The position numbers and the translations under genes are program-made. Positions 37,800-47,947 of a stretch of 64,000 bases of DNA are shown here, piece after piece. The stretch's first letter is position 1, and each line of letters begins with the position of its first letter. The notes beneath the pieces were generated by a model. It saw only the letters and a list, made by a program, of their open reading frames with translations. It did no database searches and was not told the DNA's origin. The DNA comes from Pseudomonas sp. MM223 (GTDB taxonomy: Bacteria; Pseudomonadota; Gammaproteobacteria; Pseudomonadales; Pseudomonadaceae), in contig OX352322.1 of assembly GCA_947090765.1 (NCBI GenBank), forward strand, positions 2,897,501-2,961,500, read 5' to 3'.

Positions 37800-38130
37800 C
37801 CAAAGCGTTGTTGCTTGCTCTTTTCTTATTATTGAGACCGGCTTTTTGTTGTTTTTGTAAGCCTGCCTTGGTGTTGCGGGCGACCCCCATGCGGGGTCAA
37901 GAGCAAACGTATTTTTTTGAGCGCTGACCTGCTTTCATCATTGATCCGAACCTGGCTGTAGCTACCTTGAGGCAGTTTTATTGTTCTGTGCCAGACCGCG
38001 GGGCGTACCCCTGAAAAGCGTGTCGACTCCAAAAAAATCTGCTTGCTACGCCTCTGCCGTGTTGTTCTTGTTATGTCAGAGCCGTTACCTGTTGTTTTTA
38101 TTGGGTGTCACATTTTTTTTGTTCTTGTAC
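37782..38130 (-). ncRNA. crcY: CrcY small RNA (decoy for Hfq/Crc)
   Basis: This gene-free stretch of about 350 bases is rich in A and C on the minus strand. It carries repeated AANAANAA-type CA motifs, for example AAGAACAA near 38123, ATAACAAGAACAAC near 38070, AGAACAATAA near 37984, AAAAACAACAA near 37855 and AATAATAAGAA near 37830. It starts just after a sigma-54 promoter and ends at a UUCG hairpin. In P. putida the sRNAs CrcZ and CrcY titrate the Hfq/Crc repressor to relieve catabolite repression. From memory, crcY lies between mvaB and an mgtC-type gene in KT2440, exactly as here. Ends are inferred. Confidence 0.82.
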
Positions 38131-38139
38131 CAAAGATAT

Positions 38140-38155
38140 AGCAGGGTGCGTGCCA
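38140..38155 (-). promoter_or_regulatory. Sigma-54 promoter of crcY
   Basis: TGGCACGCACCCTGCT on the minus strand matches the -24/-12 consensus at all but one position, with GG and GC correctly spaced. Transcription should begin about 12 bases further, near 38129. CrcY and CrcZ promoters are activated by the CbrA/CbrB system. Confidence 0.8.
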
Positions 38156-38237
38156 ACTTTTTAAAACCCTTTAAAATCAAGCACTTAGCGATTTTTGCCG
38201 AAACCGCTTCGCCTGAAATTCTGTCGATTTGTTTCCC

Positions 38238-38277
38238 TGTTACCCGATTTTTTGCTGTGAAACGTGGGGCGGTAACA
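38238..38277. promoter_or_regulatory. Candidate CbrB enhancer site upstream of crcY
   Basis: TGTTACC (38238-38244) and GGTAACA (38271-38277) form a perfect inverted repeat 83-122 bases upstream of the sigma-54 promoter. This is the distance and sequence type expected for a CbrB enhancer. The rest of 38156-38309 shows no other element. Confidence 0.6.
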
Positions 38278-38309
38278 CTTCACCCACAGGTATGTGACAC
38301 CCGTGTGAC

Positions 38310-39210
38310 TCACTGTGCGCTGCGCGCCCGCGCCACCCGCGACCCATTGCCGCGGCCCAGCACACGGCTGATGCGTTGGCCGGCGGCGATCAGTTTGTCC
38401 AGGTCGATGCCGGTAGCAATGCCCAGCCCCTGCAGCAGGTACACCACGTCTTCCGTGGCGATGTTGCCGGTCGCCCCTTTGGCGTATGGGCAGCCGCCCA
38501 GCCCGGCCACCGAGCTCGTCGAACACGTTGATACCTTCGAGCAGGCTGGCATAGACGTTGGCCAATGCCTGGCCATAGGTATCATGAAAATGCCCGGCCA
38601 GTTGCTCGCGCGGAACCTGGGCCGATACCACCTCGAACAGGCGCCGGGTATCGCCAGCGGTCCCTGTACCAATGGTGTCGCCCAGCGAGACCTCGTAACA
38701 GCCCATGTCATGCAGGGCGCGGGCAATCGGGGCCACCTGCTCGGCGTTGACCTTGCCTTCATAGGGGCAACCGAGCACGCACGACACATAGCCGCGCACG
38801 CGCACACCGTGGTTGCGCGCGGCTTCCATGATCGGTTCGAAGCGCTTGAGGCTGTCGCTGATCGAGCAATTGATGTTGCGCTGCGAGAACGCTTCGGAGG
38901 CAGCTGCGAACACCGCCACTTCCTTCACCCCGGCAGCCAGTGCGTCCTCAAAGCCGCGCAGGTTTGGTGCCAGTGCCGCATAGGTCACACCAGGGCGCTG
39001 CTGAATACCGGCGAACACCTCGGCGGAACCGGCCATCTGTGGCACCCACTTGGGCGAGACAAAGCTGCCCACCTCGATATAGGCAAGGCCCGCCTCGGTG
39101 AGGTCGTCCACCAGGCGCACCTTGTCGGCAACGCTGATGGGCTGGGCTTCGTTCTGCAAACCGTCGCGGGGGCCTACTTCGACCAGACGGACTTCTTTGG
39201 GCAAGGGCAT
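38310..39210 (-). pseudogene. mvaB: Hydroxymethylglutaryl-CoA lyase with a +1 frameshift
   Basis: The lyase splits HMG-CoA to acetyl-CoA and acetoacetate in leucine degradation. The start at 39210 (AGGAAA site) gives the family opening VRLVEVGPRDGLQNEAQPIS and continues through [12 protein letters not shown] and [13 protein letters not shown] to GINVFD (about residue 230). Near 38515 the frame changes, and the end continues in another frame as [20 protein letters not shown] through [14 protein letters not shown]. Deleting one base in GACGAGCTCGG restores [13 protein letters not shown], whose Cys is catalytic. As read, translation runs to 38185 with a foreign tail and loses the active Cys. The error source is undecided. 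Confidence 0.88.
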
Positions 39211-39229
39211 GGCGGGTTTCCTGTGGCGT

Positions 39230-39628
39230 TCAGCGGTTGTCTTTGTTGTTCAGGGTGGCGGCCAGGGCTTGTTCACAGCGCTCCTGGGCGGTGTCCAGTT
39301 CCAGTTGCATCTGGTGGATGTCGAGCATCTGCTGTTCCAGTTGGGCACGCCGTTCGGCGATTTTTGCCAGCATGCTGTTGAGCTGCTTGAGGTTGCCGCT
39401 GGTGGGGTCGTACAGCTCGATCAGTTCGCGGCACTCGGCCAGCGAAAAGCCGATGCGCTTGCCGCGCAGGATGAGCTTCAGGCTGACTTTGTCGCGCGCC
39501 GTGTAGATACGTTCCAGGCCTCGGCGCTCGGGGCTCAGCAGGCCCTGTTCCTCGTAGAAGCGAATGGCGCGGGTGGTGATGTCCAGCTCGCGGGACAGGT
39601 CGGAGATGCTGTAGGTCTGGGTGCTCAT
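39230..39628 (-). CDS. liuR: MerR-family regulator, LiuR-like
   Basis: A 132-residue MerR regulator: winged helix at 1-70 (YSISDLSRELDITTRAIRFY, EEQGLLSPERRGLERIYT), then a coiled-coil dimerisation helix. It lacks the cysteine arrangement of metal sensors. It lies 19 bases upstream of mvaB on the same strand. LiuR-type MerR proteins repress leucine and isovalerate catabolic genes in gamma-proteobacteria, so the mvaB linkage supports this call. A matching palindrome lies 43 bases upstream of its start. Confidence 0.82.
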   Translation of the reverse strand: MSTQTYSISDLSRELDITTRAIRFYEEQGLLSPERRGLERIYTARDKVSLKLILRGKRIGFSLAECRELIELYDPTSGNLKQLNSMLAKIAERRAQLEQQMLDIHQMQLELDTAQERCEQALAATLNNKDNR

Positions 39629-39670
39629 GCTGGGGCTCGGCGTGGGGTATGCGGCTATCCTGAAGGCAGG

Positions 39671-39686
39671 TTTACGTATACGTCAA
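39671..39686. promoter_or_regulatory. Candidate LiuR operator
   Basis: TTTACGTATACGTCAA is a 16-bp near-perfect palindrome (TTKACGT-ACGTMAA type) upstream of liuR, of the kind bound by LiuR regulators. Its last bases overlap the stop codon of pobR. It would let LiuR control itself and mvaB. Confidence 0.65.
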
Positions 39687-40606
39687 GCAAGGGCTGAAAA
39701 TGTGTTGCTTGTACCGGCCGACAAAGATGATTCAGACAACCCCGACCTGCGATACCCATTGGGCGTCTGCCCACTCAGGCGCTTGAACCACCGGGCAAAG
39801 TACGTCGGGTCGGTGAAGCCCAGGCTATCCGACAACTGCCCGATACTCATCCGCGTGTAGATCAGGTTACGCCGCGCCTCCAGCAGCAAACGCTGGTGCA
39901 CCACCTGCAGCGCAGTCTGGCCACTCAACGCCCGGCACAGCTGGTTCAGCTGCAAGCTGGGAACACTCAACCGCGCGGCAAATTGTTCTACCGACAGGTG
40001 CTCGCGGTAATGCGCTTCCACCAGCCGCAGGTACTGCCCCAGCAACTGGCGGTCACGCTCATCCCGGTTGCGCGGCGCTTGCCCCAACTGCTGGCGACGG
40101 CTGATCCACACCATCAGTGCGGTCATCAACGCCTCAAGCATGGCCGCCCGTGCCGGGGCATTGCCCTGGTACTCCTGCTGCAAGGTGCCGATCAGGCTGC
40201 GCAGGTGCACACGGTCCTGGCCCAGCGGGTAACACGCAGGTTTTGCCAGCACCGTCAGTGGCGTACCCAGGCGCTGCTCCAGGTTTGCCACCAGTGCGGT
40301 GCCAAAGGTCAGCACATACCCCTGGATATCGGCGCTGAAGCGAAAGCCATGCACGGTCATCGGCGGCACCACCTGGATCGCCGCCTCGCCGATGGCACTG
40401 CGCACGCCTTCGACCTCCACCTGGGCCTGGCCGCGCTGTACGTAAAGGAGCTGGAACAGCTCGGCATGCTGGTGCGGCTTGATTTCCCAGTGGTGCAGGC
40501 GGCTACGCGCCGGGATCGACTCGCAGTGCAGCAGGTCGGTGCCGGGCCAGGCCTGGTTTTCGCCATACAGCTTGAACAACGGGACGCCGGGGAGGGTGGA
40601 TTTCAT
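39683..40606 (-). CDS. pobR: PobR, AraC/XylS-type activator of pobA
   Basis: A 307-residue AraC-type regulator. The N-terminal cupin-like effector domain (about 20-160, HWEIKPHQHAELFQLLYVQR) binds an aromatic acid. The C-terminal 100 residues carry two helix-turn-helix motifs (VEQFAARLSVPSLQLNQLCR and IGQLSDSLGFTDPTYFARWF). It is divergent from pobA, and in Pseudomonas this AraC-type PobR activates pobA with 4-hydroxybenzoate. That differs from the IclR-type PobR of Acinetobacter. Confidence 0.88.
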   Translation of the reverse strand: MKSTLPGVPLFKLYGENQAWPGTDLLHCESIPARSRLHHWEIKPHQHAELFQLLYVQRGQAQVEVEGVRSAIGEAAIQVVPPMTVHGFRFSADIQGYVLTFGTALVANLEQRLGTPLTVLAKPACYPLGQDRVHLRSLIGTLQQEYQGNAPARAAMLEALMTALMVWISRRQQLGQAPRNRDERDRQLLGQYLRLVEAHYREHLSVEQFAARLSVPSLQLNQLCRALSGQTALQVVHQRLLLEARRNLIYTRMSIGQLSDSLGFTDPTYFARWFKRLSGQTPNGYRRSGLSESSLSAGTSNTFSALA

Positions 40607-41967
<1,361 letters not shown>

Positions 41968-42054
41968 GGCTCGGTGCTGCCTGCCCTGGCCTCATCGGCG
42001 GCAGCCAGCTCCCACAGGTGCTGCGCATGACTTGAATTGATGCGGTCAACTTGC

Positions 42055-42705
42055 CTACCGGGCCAGCAGGGCCTCCATTTCTCGATACCCTCGCTGGCGC
42101 GCATGCTCCAGCGCGGTAACCCCGTCCTTGTCGGCAATCTGCCGATCCGCCCCCGCCGCCAGTAGGCGGCGCACAATCTCCACATGCCGCGGCCCGCCAT
42201 CCCCGAGGATTACTGCCTCCATGAGCGCTGTCCAGTGCAGCCGGTTCAGATGGTTCACGTCCACCCCGGCATCGATCAGCATCTGCACGGTCTCGACATG
42301 GCCGCGCTCGGCCGCAGGGATCAACGCCGTTCCGCCGTAGCGGTTGGTGCTCTTGAGATCGGCGCCGTGGCTCAGGGTCAGCCGCAGGATGTCGTTCAGG
42401 CCGCGGGCACCGGCGTACAGATAGGGGCTGTCATCAATATTGTCTTTGGCGTTTACGTCGGCACCGGCTTCGATCAGTGCTTGGGCCGCTGCAACCTGGT
42501 TGCCGTGGGTGGCCACCAGCAGGGCAGTGCGGCCTTGCTCATCACGGCTGTCCAGTGGGGCACCTTGTGTCAGCAACTGTTGCAAGGTGCGCACGTCATC
42601 CTGGCGGGCGGCGTTGTGCAGGCGGTTATCCATGGTGGTGTTCTCGGCGTGGGCGGCAAGGCTGGTGAACAGGGCGAACAGCATGGCTGCAACGGGTATA
42701 CGCAT
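42055..42705 (-). CDS. Exported ankyrin-repeat protein
   Basis: A 216-residue protein with a signal peptide (1-20, ending AAHA) and about five ankyrin repeats (for example DEQGRTALLVATHGNQVAAA, NRYGGTALIPAAERGHVETV, DKDGVTALEHARQRGYREME). It should be periplasmic. Similar small ankyrin proteins in Pseudomonas often sit beside catalase genes; here it lies between pobA and ggt and its partner is unknown. The ATG at 42705 follows AGGAG. Confidence 0.87.
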   Translation of the reverse strand: MRIPVAAMLFALFTSLAAHAENTTMDNRLHNAARQDDVRTLQQLLTQGAPLDSRDEQGRTALLVATHGNQVAAAQALIEAGADVNAKDNIDDSPYLYAGARGLNDILRLTLSHGADLKSTNRYGGTALIPAAERGHVETVQMLIDAGVDVNHLNRLHWTALMEAVILGDGGPRHVEIVRRLLAAGADRQIADKDGVTALEHARQRGYREMEALLAR

Positions 42706-42821
42706 GGGGTGAGCTCCTGATTGACCTGCCTGCATCCTAGAAAAATCACATCAGGTCTTGAAGTTAAGTTTGCGCATGACCGACAGTGGCCTGCTGAATA
42801 GACAAGGCAGGAAGCAAAACG

Positions 42822-44612
42822 ATGAAGTTCTCCACACCGCTGATGAGCGCGCTGTGCCTGGCGGTCGCGAGTGGGTGGGTCTGTGCCGACCAGGTGTTGC
42901 CCGCGCCACCCGAGCTGGCCTCCGGCTACCGCACCGGCTTGCAGCCGGTACACGCCAACCGGCATATGGCTGCGGCAGCCAACCCGCTGGCCACCGAAGC
43001 GGGGCGGGCGATGCTGCGTGCCGGTGGCAGTGCCATCGACGCGGCCATCGCCATGCAAATGGTGCTGACCCTGGTCGAGCCGCAGTCCAGCGGTATTGGT
43101 GGCGGGGCTTTTATCCTCTATTGGGACGGCAAGCGCGTGCAGGCGTTCGACGGCCGCGAGGCAGCGCCGGTGCAGGTAACGGAAACGCTGTTCTTGCAGG
43201 CCGATGGTTCACCGATGCCATTCAGGTCGGCACAGATCGGCGGGCGTTCAGTGGGTGTACCCGGTGTGCTGCGCGCACTGAAGCTGGCTCACGAGCAGCA
43301 CGGCAAACTGCCTTGGCAGCAACTCTTTGCCCCGGCCATTGCGTTGGCACGTAATGGTTTTCCGGTTTCCGAGCGCCTTCACACACTGGTGGCGGGCGAC
43401 CCGTATATTGCCCGCTCACCGGCCATGGCGCGTTACTTCCTGGATAAAAAGGGCAGGCCGCTGGCGATGGGCACAACGTTGCGCAACCCCGAACTCGCGC
43501 AAACGTTCGAGCAGATCGCCGCGCACGGCCCCCAGGCGTTCTACACGGGTGAAATCGCCGGGGCCATCGTGGCCAAGGTGCGTAGCCATGCCAATCCCGG
43601 TTACCTGTCGTTGCAAGACCTTGAGCAATACAGCGCCAAGGAGCGCGAGCCCGTGTGCGGCCCCTACAAGGCCTGGCGCATCTGCGGCATGCCGCCGCCA
43701 TCATCGGGTGGGGTGACGGTGTTGCAAACGTTGGGCATGCTTGAGGCCGTACAGCGCGCCACGCCCCAACGTGATCTGGCGGCGTTGCGGCCGCTGGCGA
43801 ACACGTCCCCGGCTGGCCTGGAGGCCGCGCCGCTGGCCGTGCACCTGATCGCCGAGGCCGAGCGCCTGGCTTATGCCGACCGGGCTCAGTACCTGGCCGA
43901 CAGCGATTACGTGCCGGTGCCGGTCAAGGCCCTGACCGACGCCACCTACCTGGCCAGCCGGGCAGCACAAATCGGTGAGCACAGCATGAAACGCGCTCGC
44001 CCAGGCCAGCCGCAAGGCGCCGACCTGGCCCTGGCGCCGGACCGCTCGCCTTTGCGCATTTCCACTTCGCACCTCAGCGCAGTGGATGACAGCGGCCAGG
44101 CACTGGCCATGACCACCTCGGTGGAGGCCGCGTTCGGTTCGCACCTGATGGTCAAGGGCTTTTTGCTCAACAACCATCTGACTGACTTCTCGTTCATCCC
44201 CCAGGAGCACGGCAAGGCTGTGGCCAACCGGGTGCAGCCGGGCAAGCGGCCGCTGTCGGCGATGGCGCCGACATTGGTGTTCTCGCGGGCCTCTGGCGAG
44301 CTGGTGGCCAGCCTTGGTTCACCGGGTGGCTCGCAGATCATTGGCTACGTGAACAAGGCGCTGATCGGCCTGCTGGACTGGCAGCTCGACCCGCAGCAGG
44401 CTGCCGGCCTGCCCAACTTCGGCAGCCGCAATGCCGGCACCGAAGTGGAAGCCGGGCTGGCCAGCCCGGCGCTGATCCGCCAACTGGCGGCCTGGGGCCA
44501 TGAGGTGACACCGATGACCATGACCAGTGGCATGCAGATCATCCAGCGTAGCGGCGAGGGCTGGTCTGGTGGCGCCGACCCTCGGCGTGAAGGTGTGGCC
44601 CTCGGCGACTAG
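42822..44612 (+). CDS. ggt: Periplasmic gamma-glutamyltransferase
   Basis: A 596-residue Ntn-hydrolase precursor with a signal peptide (about 1-22). Family motifs are AGGSAIDAAIAMQMVLTLVE, PQSSGIGGGAFILYW and the self-cleavage/catalytic Thr in RISTSHLSAVDDSGQA (about residue 415). GSPGGSQIIGYV lies near 510. Autocleavage before the Thr gives large and small subunits that transfer or hydrolyse gamma-glutamyl groups of glutathione and related peptides. The downstream LysR gene follows within 45 bases on the same strand and may be cotranscribed. Confidence 0.92.
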   Translation: MKFSTPLMSALCLAVASGWVCADQVLPAPPELASGYRTGLQPVHANRHMAAAANPLATEAGRAMLRAGGSAIDAAIAMQMVLTLVEPQSSGIGGGAFILYWDGKRVQAFDGREAAPVQVTETLFLQADGSPMPFRSAQIGGRSVGVPGVLRALKLAHEQHGKLPWQQLFAPAIALARNGFPVSERLHTLVAGDPYIARSPAMARYFLDKKGRPLAMGTTLRNPELAQTFEQIAAHGPQAFYTGEIAGAIVAKVRSHANPGYLSLQDLEQYSAKEREPVCGPYKAWRICGMPPPSSGGVTVLQTLGMLEAVQRATPQRDLAALRPLANTSPAGLEAAPLAVHLIAEAERLAYADRAQYLADSDYVPVPVKALTDATYLASRAAQIGEHSMKRARPGQPQGADLALAPDRSPLRISTSHLSAVDDSGQALAMTTSVEAAFGSHLMVKGFLLNNHLTDFSFIPQEHGKAVANRVQPGKRPLSAMAPTLVFSRASGELVASLGSPGGSQIIGYVNKALIGLLDWQLDPQQAAGLPNFGSRNAGTEVEAGLASPALIRQLAAWGHEVTPMTMTSGMQIIQRSGEGWSGGADPRREGVALGD

Positions 44613-44656
44613 CCGTGATAGAACGCAGTCTTGCCATTCAGCAGTTGAATACCAAG

Positions 44657-45538
44657 ATGTCTATCAGCGTGAAATCGAATAGAGCCCTGTTCGACCTCGA
44701 CCTGCTACGCGCCATTGTGGTGGTGGCCGATTGCGGCAGCTTCACCACGGCGGCGGCGCGCCTGCATTCGACCCAATCGACCATCAGCCAAAAGGTGCGT
44801 CGCCTGGAGGACATGGTCGGCCACCGCTTGCTGGTGCGAGGTAACCGCGATGTGCTACCGACCGACGCCGGGCAGACTTTGCTCGGCTATGCCCGGCACA
44901 TGCTGGCGCTGAATGACCAGATGCTCGAAGCCCTGGCCGGGGCGATGGTAGGCACCACCGTACGCCTTGGCGTGCCCGAGGACTTCGTTGGTGGGCGCAC
45001 GACCAACGCACTGTCTGCGTTCAGCCGGCTGCACCCGCAAGTGAAGCTGGAAGTGACCAGCGGCCTGTGCCGCGACCTCAGCCAGGCGTACGACAACGGT
45101 GAGCTCGACCTGGTGCTGCTCAAGCAGCGGCGCAACACCCGGGAAGGCGTAGCCTGCTGGCCTGAGCGCCTGCAGTGGATCGACAGTGCGCGTGCACCCG
45201 CTTTCGAACTGGACCCGATTCCGCTGGTGACCTTCCCGCCGCGCGGTCTGTACCGCGAGGACATGATCAATGCCATCGAAAGCATGGGCCGGCGCTGGCG
45301 TATCAGTTTCACCAGCTCCAGCCTCAGCGGTATCCAGGCGGCTGTCGCCGATGGCATGGGTGTCAGCCTGCTGCCACCAAGGGCAGCCACGGGTGAGCAC
45401 CGGGTACTGGGGGCAGAGCAGGGGCTGCCGGAGGTCGACAGCTATGAAATCGTCATCGTCCATCGGCCGACGGCAGATGTGATGGTCAAGGCATTGGCCG
45501 AGGTCATGACGCAACTGCTGGCGGGTGGTGGGATCTGA
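44657..45538 (+). CDS. LysR-family transcriptional regulator
   Basis: A 293-residue LysR regulator with the DNA-binding region at about 8-70 (FTTAAARLHSTQSTISQKVR, HRLLVRGNRDVLPTDAG). Its effector domain begins TTVRLGVPEDFVGG. The ATG at 44657 is used; a GTG at 44615 would add 14 residues and neither has a strong ribosome site. The short gap after ggt suggests an operon or a read-through link. The target is unknown. Confidence 0.85.
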   Translation: MSISVKSNRALFDLDLLRAIVVVADCGSFTTAAARLHSTQSTISQKVRRLEDMVGHRLLVRGNRDVLPTDAGQTLLGYARHMLALNDQMLEALAGAMVGTTVRLGVPEDFVGGRTTNALSAFSRLHPQVKLEVTSGLCRDLSQAYDNGELDLVLLKQRRNTREGVACWPERLQWIDSARAPAFELDPIPLVTFPPRGLYREDMINAIESMGRRWRISFTSSSLSGIQAAVADGMGVSLLPPRAATGEHRVLGAEQGLPEVDSYEIVIVHRPTADVMVKALAEVMTQLLAGGGI

Positions 45539-45563
45539 CACGCCCGACGGTCTGACGCGGTCC

Positions 45564-45697
45564 TTGTGGGAGCGGCCTTGCCGGGGCGCCGGACCGGTCG
45601 GAAAGGGCCGCGACGCGGCCCCAGCAATTTGTGCACCGCTGCTGAAATTCTGGGGCTGCTTTGCAGCCCTTTCGCGACACAAGGCCGCTCCCGCAGG
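45564..45697. repeat. Inverted REP pair with a diverged left arm
   Basis: The right arm is the standard form (TTTCGCGACACAAGGCCGC). In the left arm the sequence after GGCCTTG is replaced by a GC-rich 25-base stretch. It lies between convergent lysR and ctlX-like genes. Confidence 0.75.
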
Positions 45698-45724
45698 AGA
45701 TCGAGTCGGCCGACGGTTGATGGG

Positions 45725-46678
45725 TCAGGCGCAAGCCGCAGCCAGGCGTGGCGACAGGTGAATGCCGGCAATCATGCAGCGCACCGAGCCGCCGGCCATT
45801 TCGATGGTGGGCACGTCCAGCGGCACCAGCCGCGCCGAGCGCTCGATACGCTGGCGCTGCTCGCCGGTCAGGCTGTCGAAGGCCTTGCGTGACAGCGCCA
45901 GAATACGCCCGTCACGCCCGGACAATTCGATGGCATTGCCGGCAAACTGGCTGATCTGCTGGTTACTCAGGTCAATCACGTCGCGGCCCGATTCGATCAG
46001 CCGCATGCGCACTTCCTCGGCCCGTGCCTTGTTGGTGAACGTGCCAAAACCCACCAGTGCAAACTCGGTCGCCACGCACATCAGTACGTTGGTGTGGTAG
46101 ATCGGCGTGCCTTGCTCGTCGGCGGTATCGAACACCATCGGCTCGAAGTTGAAGTGCGTACTGAAACGCTCCAGGGCAATAGGGTCGGCGCGGTTGGAGC
46201 GCGCGGTGTAGGCCACCCGCGAGAGGTGGTCGAACACCATGGCACCGGTCCCTTCAAGAAACAGCTCGTCCTGCTCCAGCCCCGAATAGTCGATCACGTC
46301 CTGCACGCGGTAATCGCGCTTGAGCATCTCGATCACATCCGCGCGCCGTTCGCGGCGGCGGTTGCGCGAGTACATCGAGTAGATCGCGATGTGCCCCCCT
46401 GGGTGGGTGGAAAACCAGTTGTTGGGAAAGACCGAGTCCGGGGTGTTGTGTTCGCCGAAATCGTCGAACAGGTGCACGCGCACACCCTCGGCCTCCAGCC
46501 TGCCAGCGGCCTGGGTGACTTCGTCACGTGCTACATCGGCCAAGGCTTGCGCCGCGATGTCGGGGCTACTGCGCTGGAACGAATTGTCGGCTGCCGTTTC
46601 CGGGTTGGGTGTGAAGGCGTGTGGCCTGACCATGACCACTGCCGCAGGTGCTTGAATCGAACGCGTTGGGAATGCCAT
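45725..46678 (-). CDS. ctlX: CtlX-like amidinotransferase-family hydrolase (citrulline/arginine)
   Basis: A 317-residue pentein-fold enzyme. Motifs are VVMVRPHAFTPNPETA near the start, the acidic substrate motif SVFPNNWFSTHPGG, HTNVLMCVATEFALV with the conserved His, and the C-terminal nucleophile in AGGSVRCMIAGIHLS. This fits the CtlX/dimethylargininase group that hydrolyses citrulline, arginine or methylated arginine. Its gene is 25 bases downstream of ornithine cyclodeaminase, so release of ornithine from citrulline followed by conversion to proline is a sensible pathway. The ATG at 46678 fits the family; the long upstream extension is an out-of-gene frame. Confidence 0.82.
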   Translation of the reverse strand: MAFPTRSIQAPAAVVMVRPHAFTPNPETAADNSFQRSSPDIAAQALADVARDEVTQAAGRLEAEGVRVHLFDDFGEHNTPDSVFPNNWFSTHPGGHIAIYSMYSRNRRRERRADVIEMLKRDYRVQDVIDYSGLEQDELFLEGTGAMVFDHLSRVAYTARSNRADPIALERFSTHFNFEPMVFDTADEQGTPIYHTNVLMCVATEFALVGFGTFTNKARAEEVRMRLIESGRDVIDLSNQQISQFAGNAIELSGRDGRILALSRKAFDSLTGEQRQRIERSARLVPLDVPTIEMAGGSVRCMIAGIHLSPRLAAACA

Positions 46679-46703
46679 CTGGAAGTACCGGGTAGGGGCG
46701 GGG

Positions 46704-47756
46704 TTAGGCAACACGTCGGATGCGGCTTTTGGCTGCGCGGCGGCGGGTGTGGCTGAACAGGTCTTTCGGGTCGTCTTCCACCCATGGCACCAAGTCGATC
46801 TTTGAGCCCATGCCGCGTTTTTCTGCTTGCTGTAGTACGTAACGTAGTACGGTGTAATCCTCCAGGGCGAAGCCCACCGAGTCGAATACAGTGACCTGGC
46901 TGTCAGACTGACGCCCCTCGGTTTCGCCACGCAGCACGCGCCACAGGTCCACCACCGGGAAGTCCGCAGGCAACTGCTGGATGTCGCCTTCAATACGGGT
47001 TTGCGGCTCGTACTCGACAAACACCCGGGCGTTGCGTAGTACATCGGCGTGCAGCTCGGTCTTGCCCGGGCAGTCACCGCCAACGGCATTCAGGTGCATG
47101 CCGGGTTCAAGCATGTCGGGGGTGATGATGGTGGCGTAGGCCTTGTCGGCCGTCACCGTGGTGACGATGTCCGCGCCTTTCACCGCTTCGGCCACCGAGC
47201 CTGCCCGGCGAATGGTGAGGCCGCTGTACTCCTTGAGGTTGGCAATCAGCTTGGCGGTGGCCAGCGGGTCGGTGTCGTAGGCGACGATTTCTTCGATGCC
47301 CAGGTGCTTGTGGAAGGCCAGCGCCTGGAATTCGCTTTGCGCACCGTTGCCGATCAGCGCCATCTTGCGCGAGTTCGGTCGGGCCAGTGCCTGGGCTGCC
47401 ATCAGCGATGTGGCTGCGGTGCGCAGGGCGGTGGCGATGGTCAGTTCGGACAGCAGCACCGGGTAACCGGTTTCGACATCGGCCAGTACGCCGAAGGCCA
47501 TGACGGTGTGCAGGTCGCGAGCGGTGTTGGCCGGGTGGCCGTTGACGTATTTGAAGGCGTAGCGGCTGTTGTCGGCGACGGGCATCAGTTCGATGACGCC
47601 CACTTCCGAATGGCTGGCAACACGCGCGGACTTGTCAAACTCCTGCCAGCGTTTGAAGTCTTCGCGAATGGCCGCAGCCAGTTCACCTATAAACGGCGCT
47701 ACGCCAATGTCATGCACCAAGTCCGACATGGTTGGAACATCAATGAAATACGTCAT
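46704..47756 (-). CDS. ocd: Ornithine cyclodeaminase
   Basis: A 350-residue NAD-dependent enzyme of the ornithine cyclodeaminase/mu-crystallin family. The Rossmann segment KMALIGNGAQSEFQALAFHK (about 140-160), NAVGGDCPGKTELHADVL (about 225-242) and FVEYEPQTRIEGDIQQ are characteristic; the Asp in GGDCPGK is the catalytic base position. It converts L-ornithine to L-proline and ammonia in the cytosol. The start at 47756 follows AAGGTG. It is the first gene of the ocd-ctlX operon and is divergent from an Lrp-type regulator. Confidence 0.92.
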   Translation of the reverse strand: MTYFIDVPTMSDLVHDIGVAPFIGELAAAIREDFKRWQEFDKSARVASHSEVGVIELMPVADNSRYAFKYVNGHPANTARDLHTVMAFGVLADVETGYPVLLSELTIATALRTAATSLMAAQALARPNSRKMALIGNGAQSEFQALAFHKHLGIEEIVAYDTDPLATAKLIANLKEYSGLTIRRAGSVAEAVKGADIVTTVTADKAYATIITPDMLEPGMHLNAVGGDCPGKTELHADVLRNARVFVEYEPQTRIEGDIQQLPADFPVVDLWRVLRGETEGRQSDSQVTVFDSVGFALEDYTVLRYVLQQAEKRGMGSKIDLVPWVEDDPKDLFSHTRRRAAKSRIRRVA

Positions 47757-47947
47757 GCTCTTGCACCTTGTTATTGTGCGCTGACCCTTTGGCATTACAG
47801 GGTGAACGCTTAAGATTATCGAAGTGTCGCCGGCTCGAACATTTTGATGAAAGGTTGCGTCAACAGGAAGAATGCAGGTTGCCAGTTTCGCCAACTTTCT
47901 AGACAATCTGCCACCCCAAAGTAGCAATCTGATTATTTGGCAGGCAT

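Noticed and set aside
37666..37890. 74-codon minus-strand frame over the mgtC end and the sRNA
   Set aside because: The region is explained by the CrcY RNA and its terminator, and the C-terminal half is antisense to mgtC.
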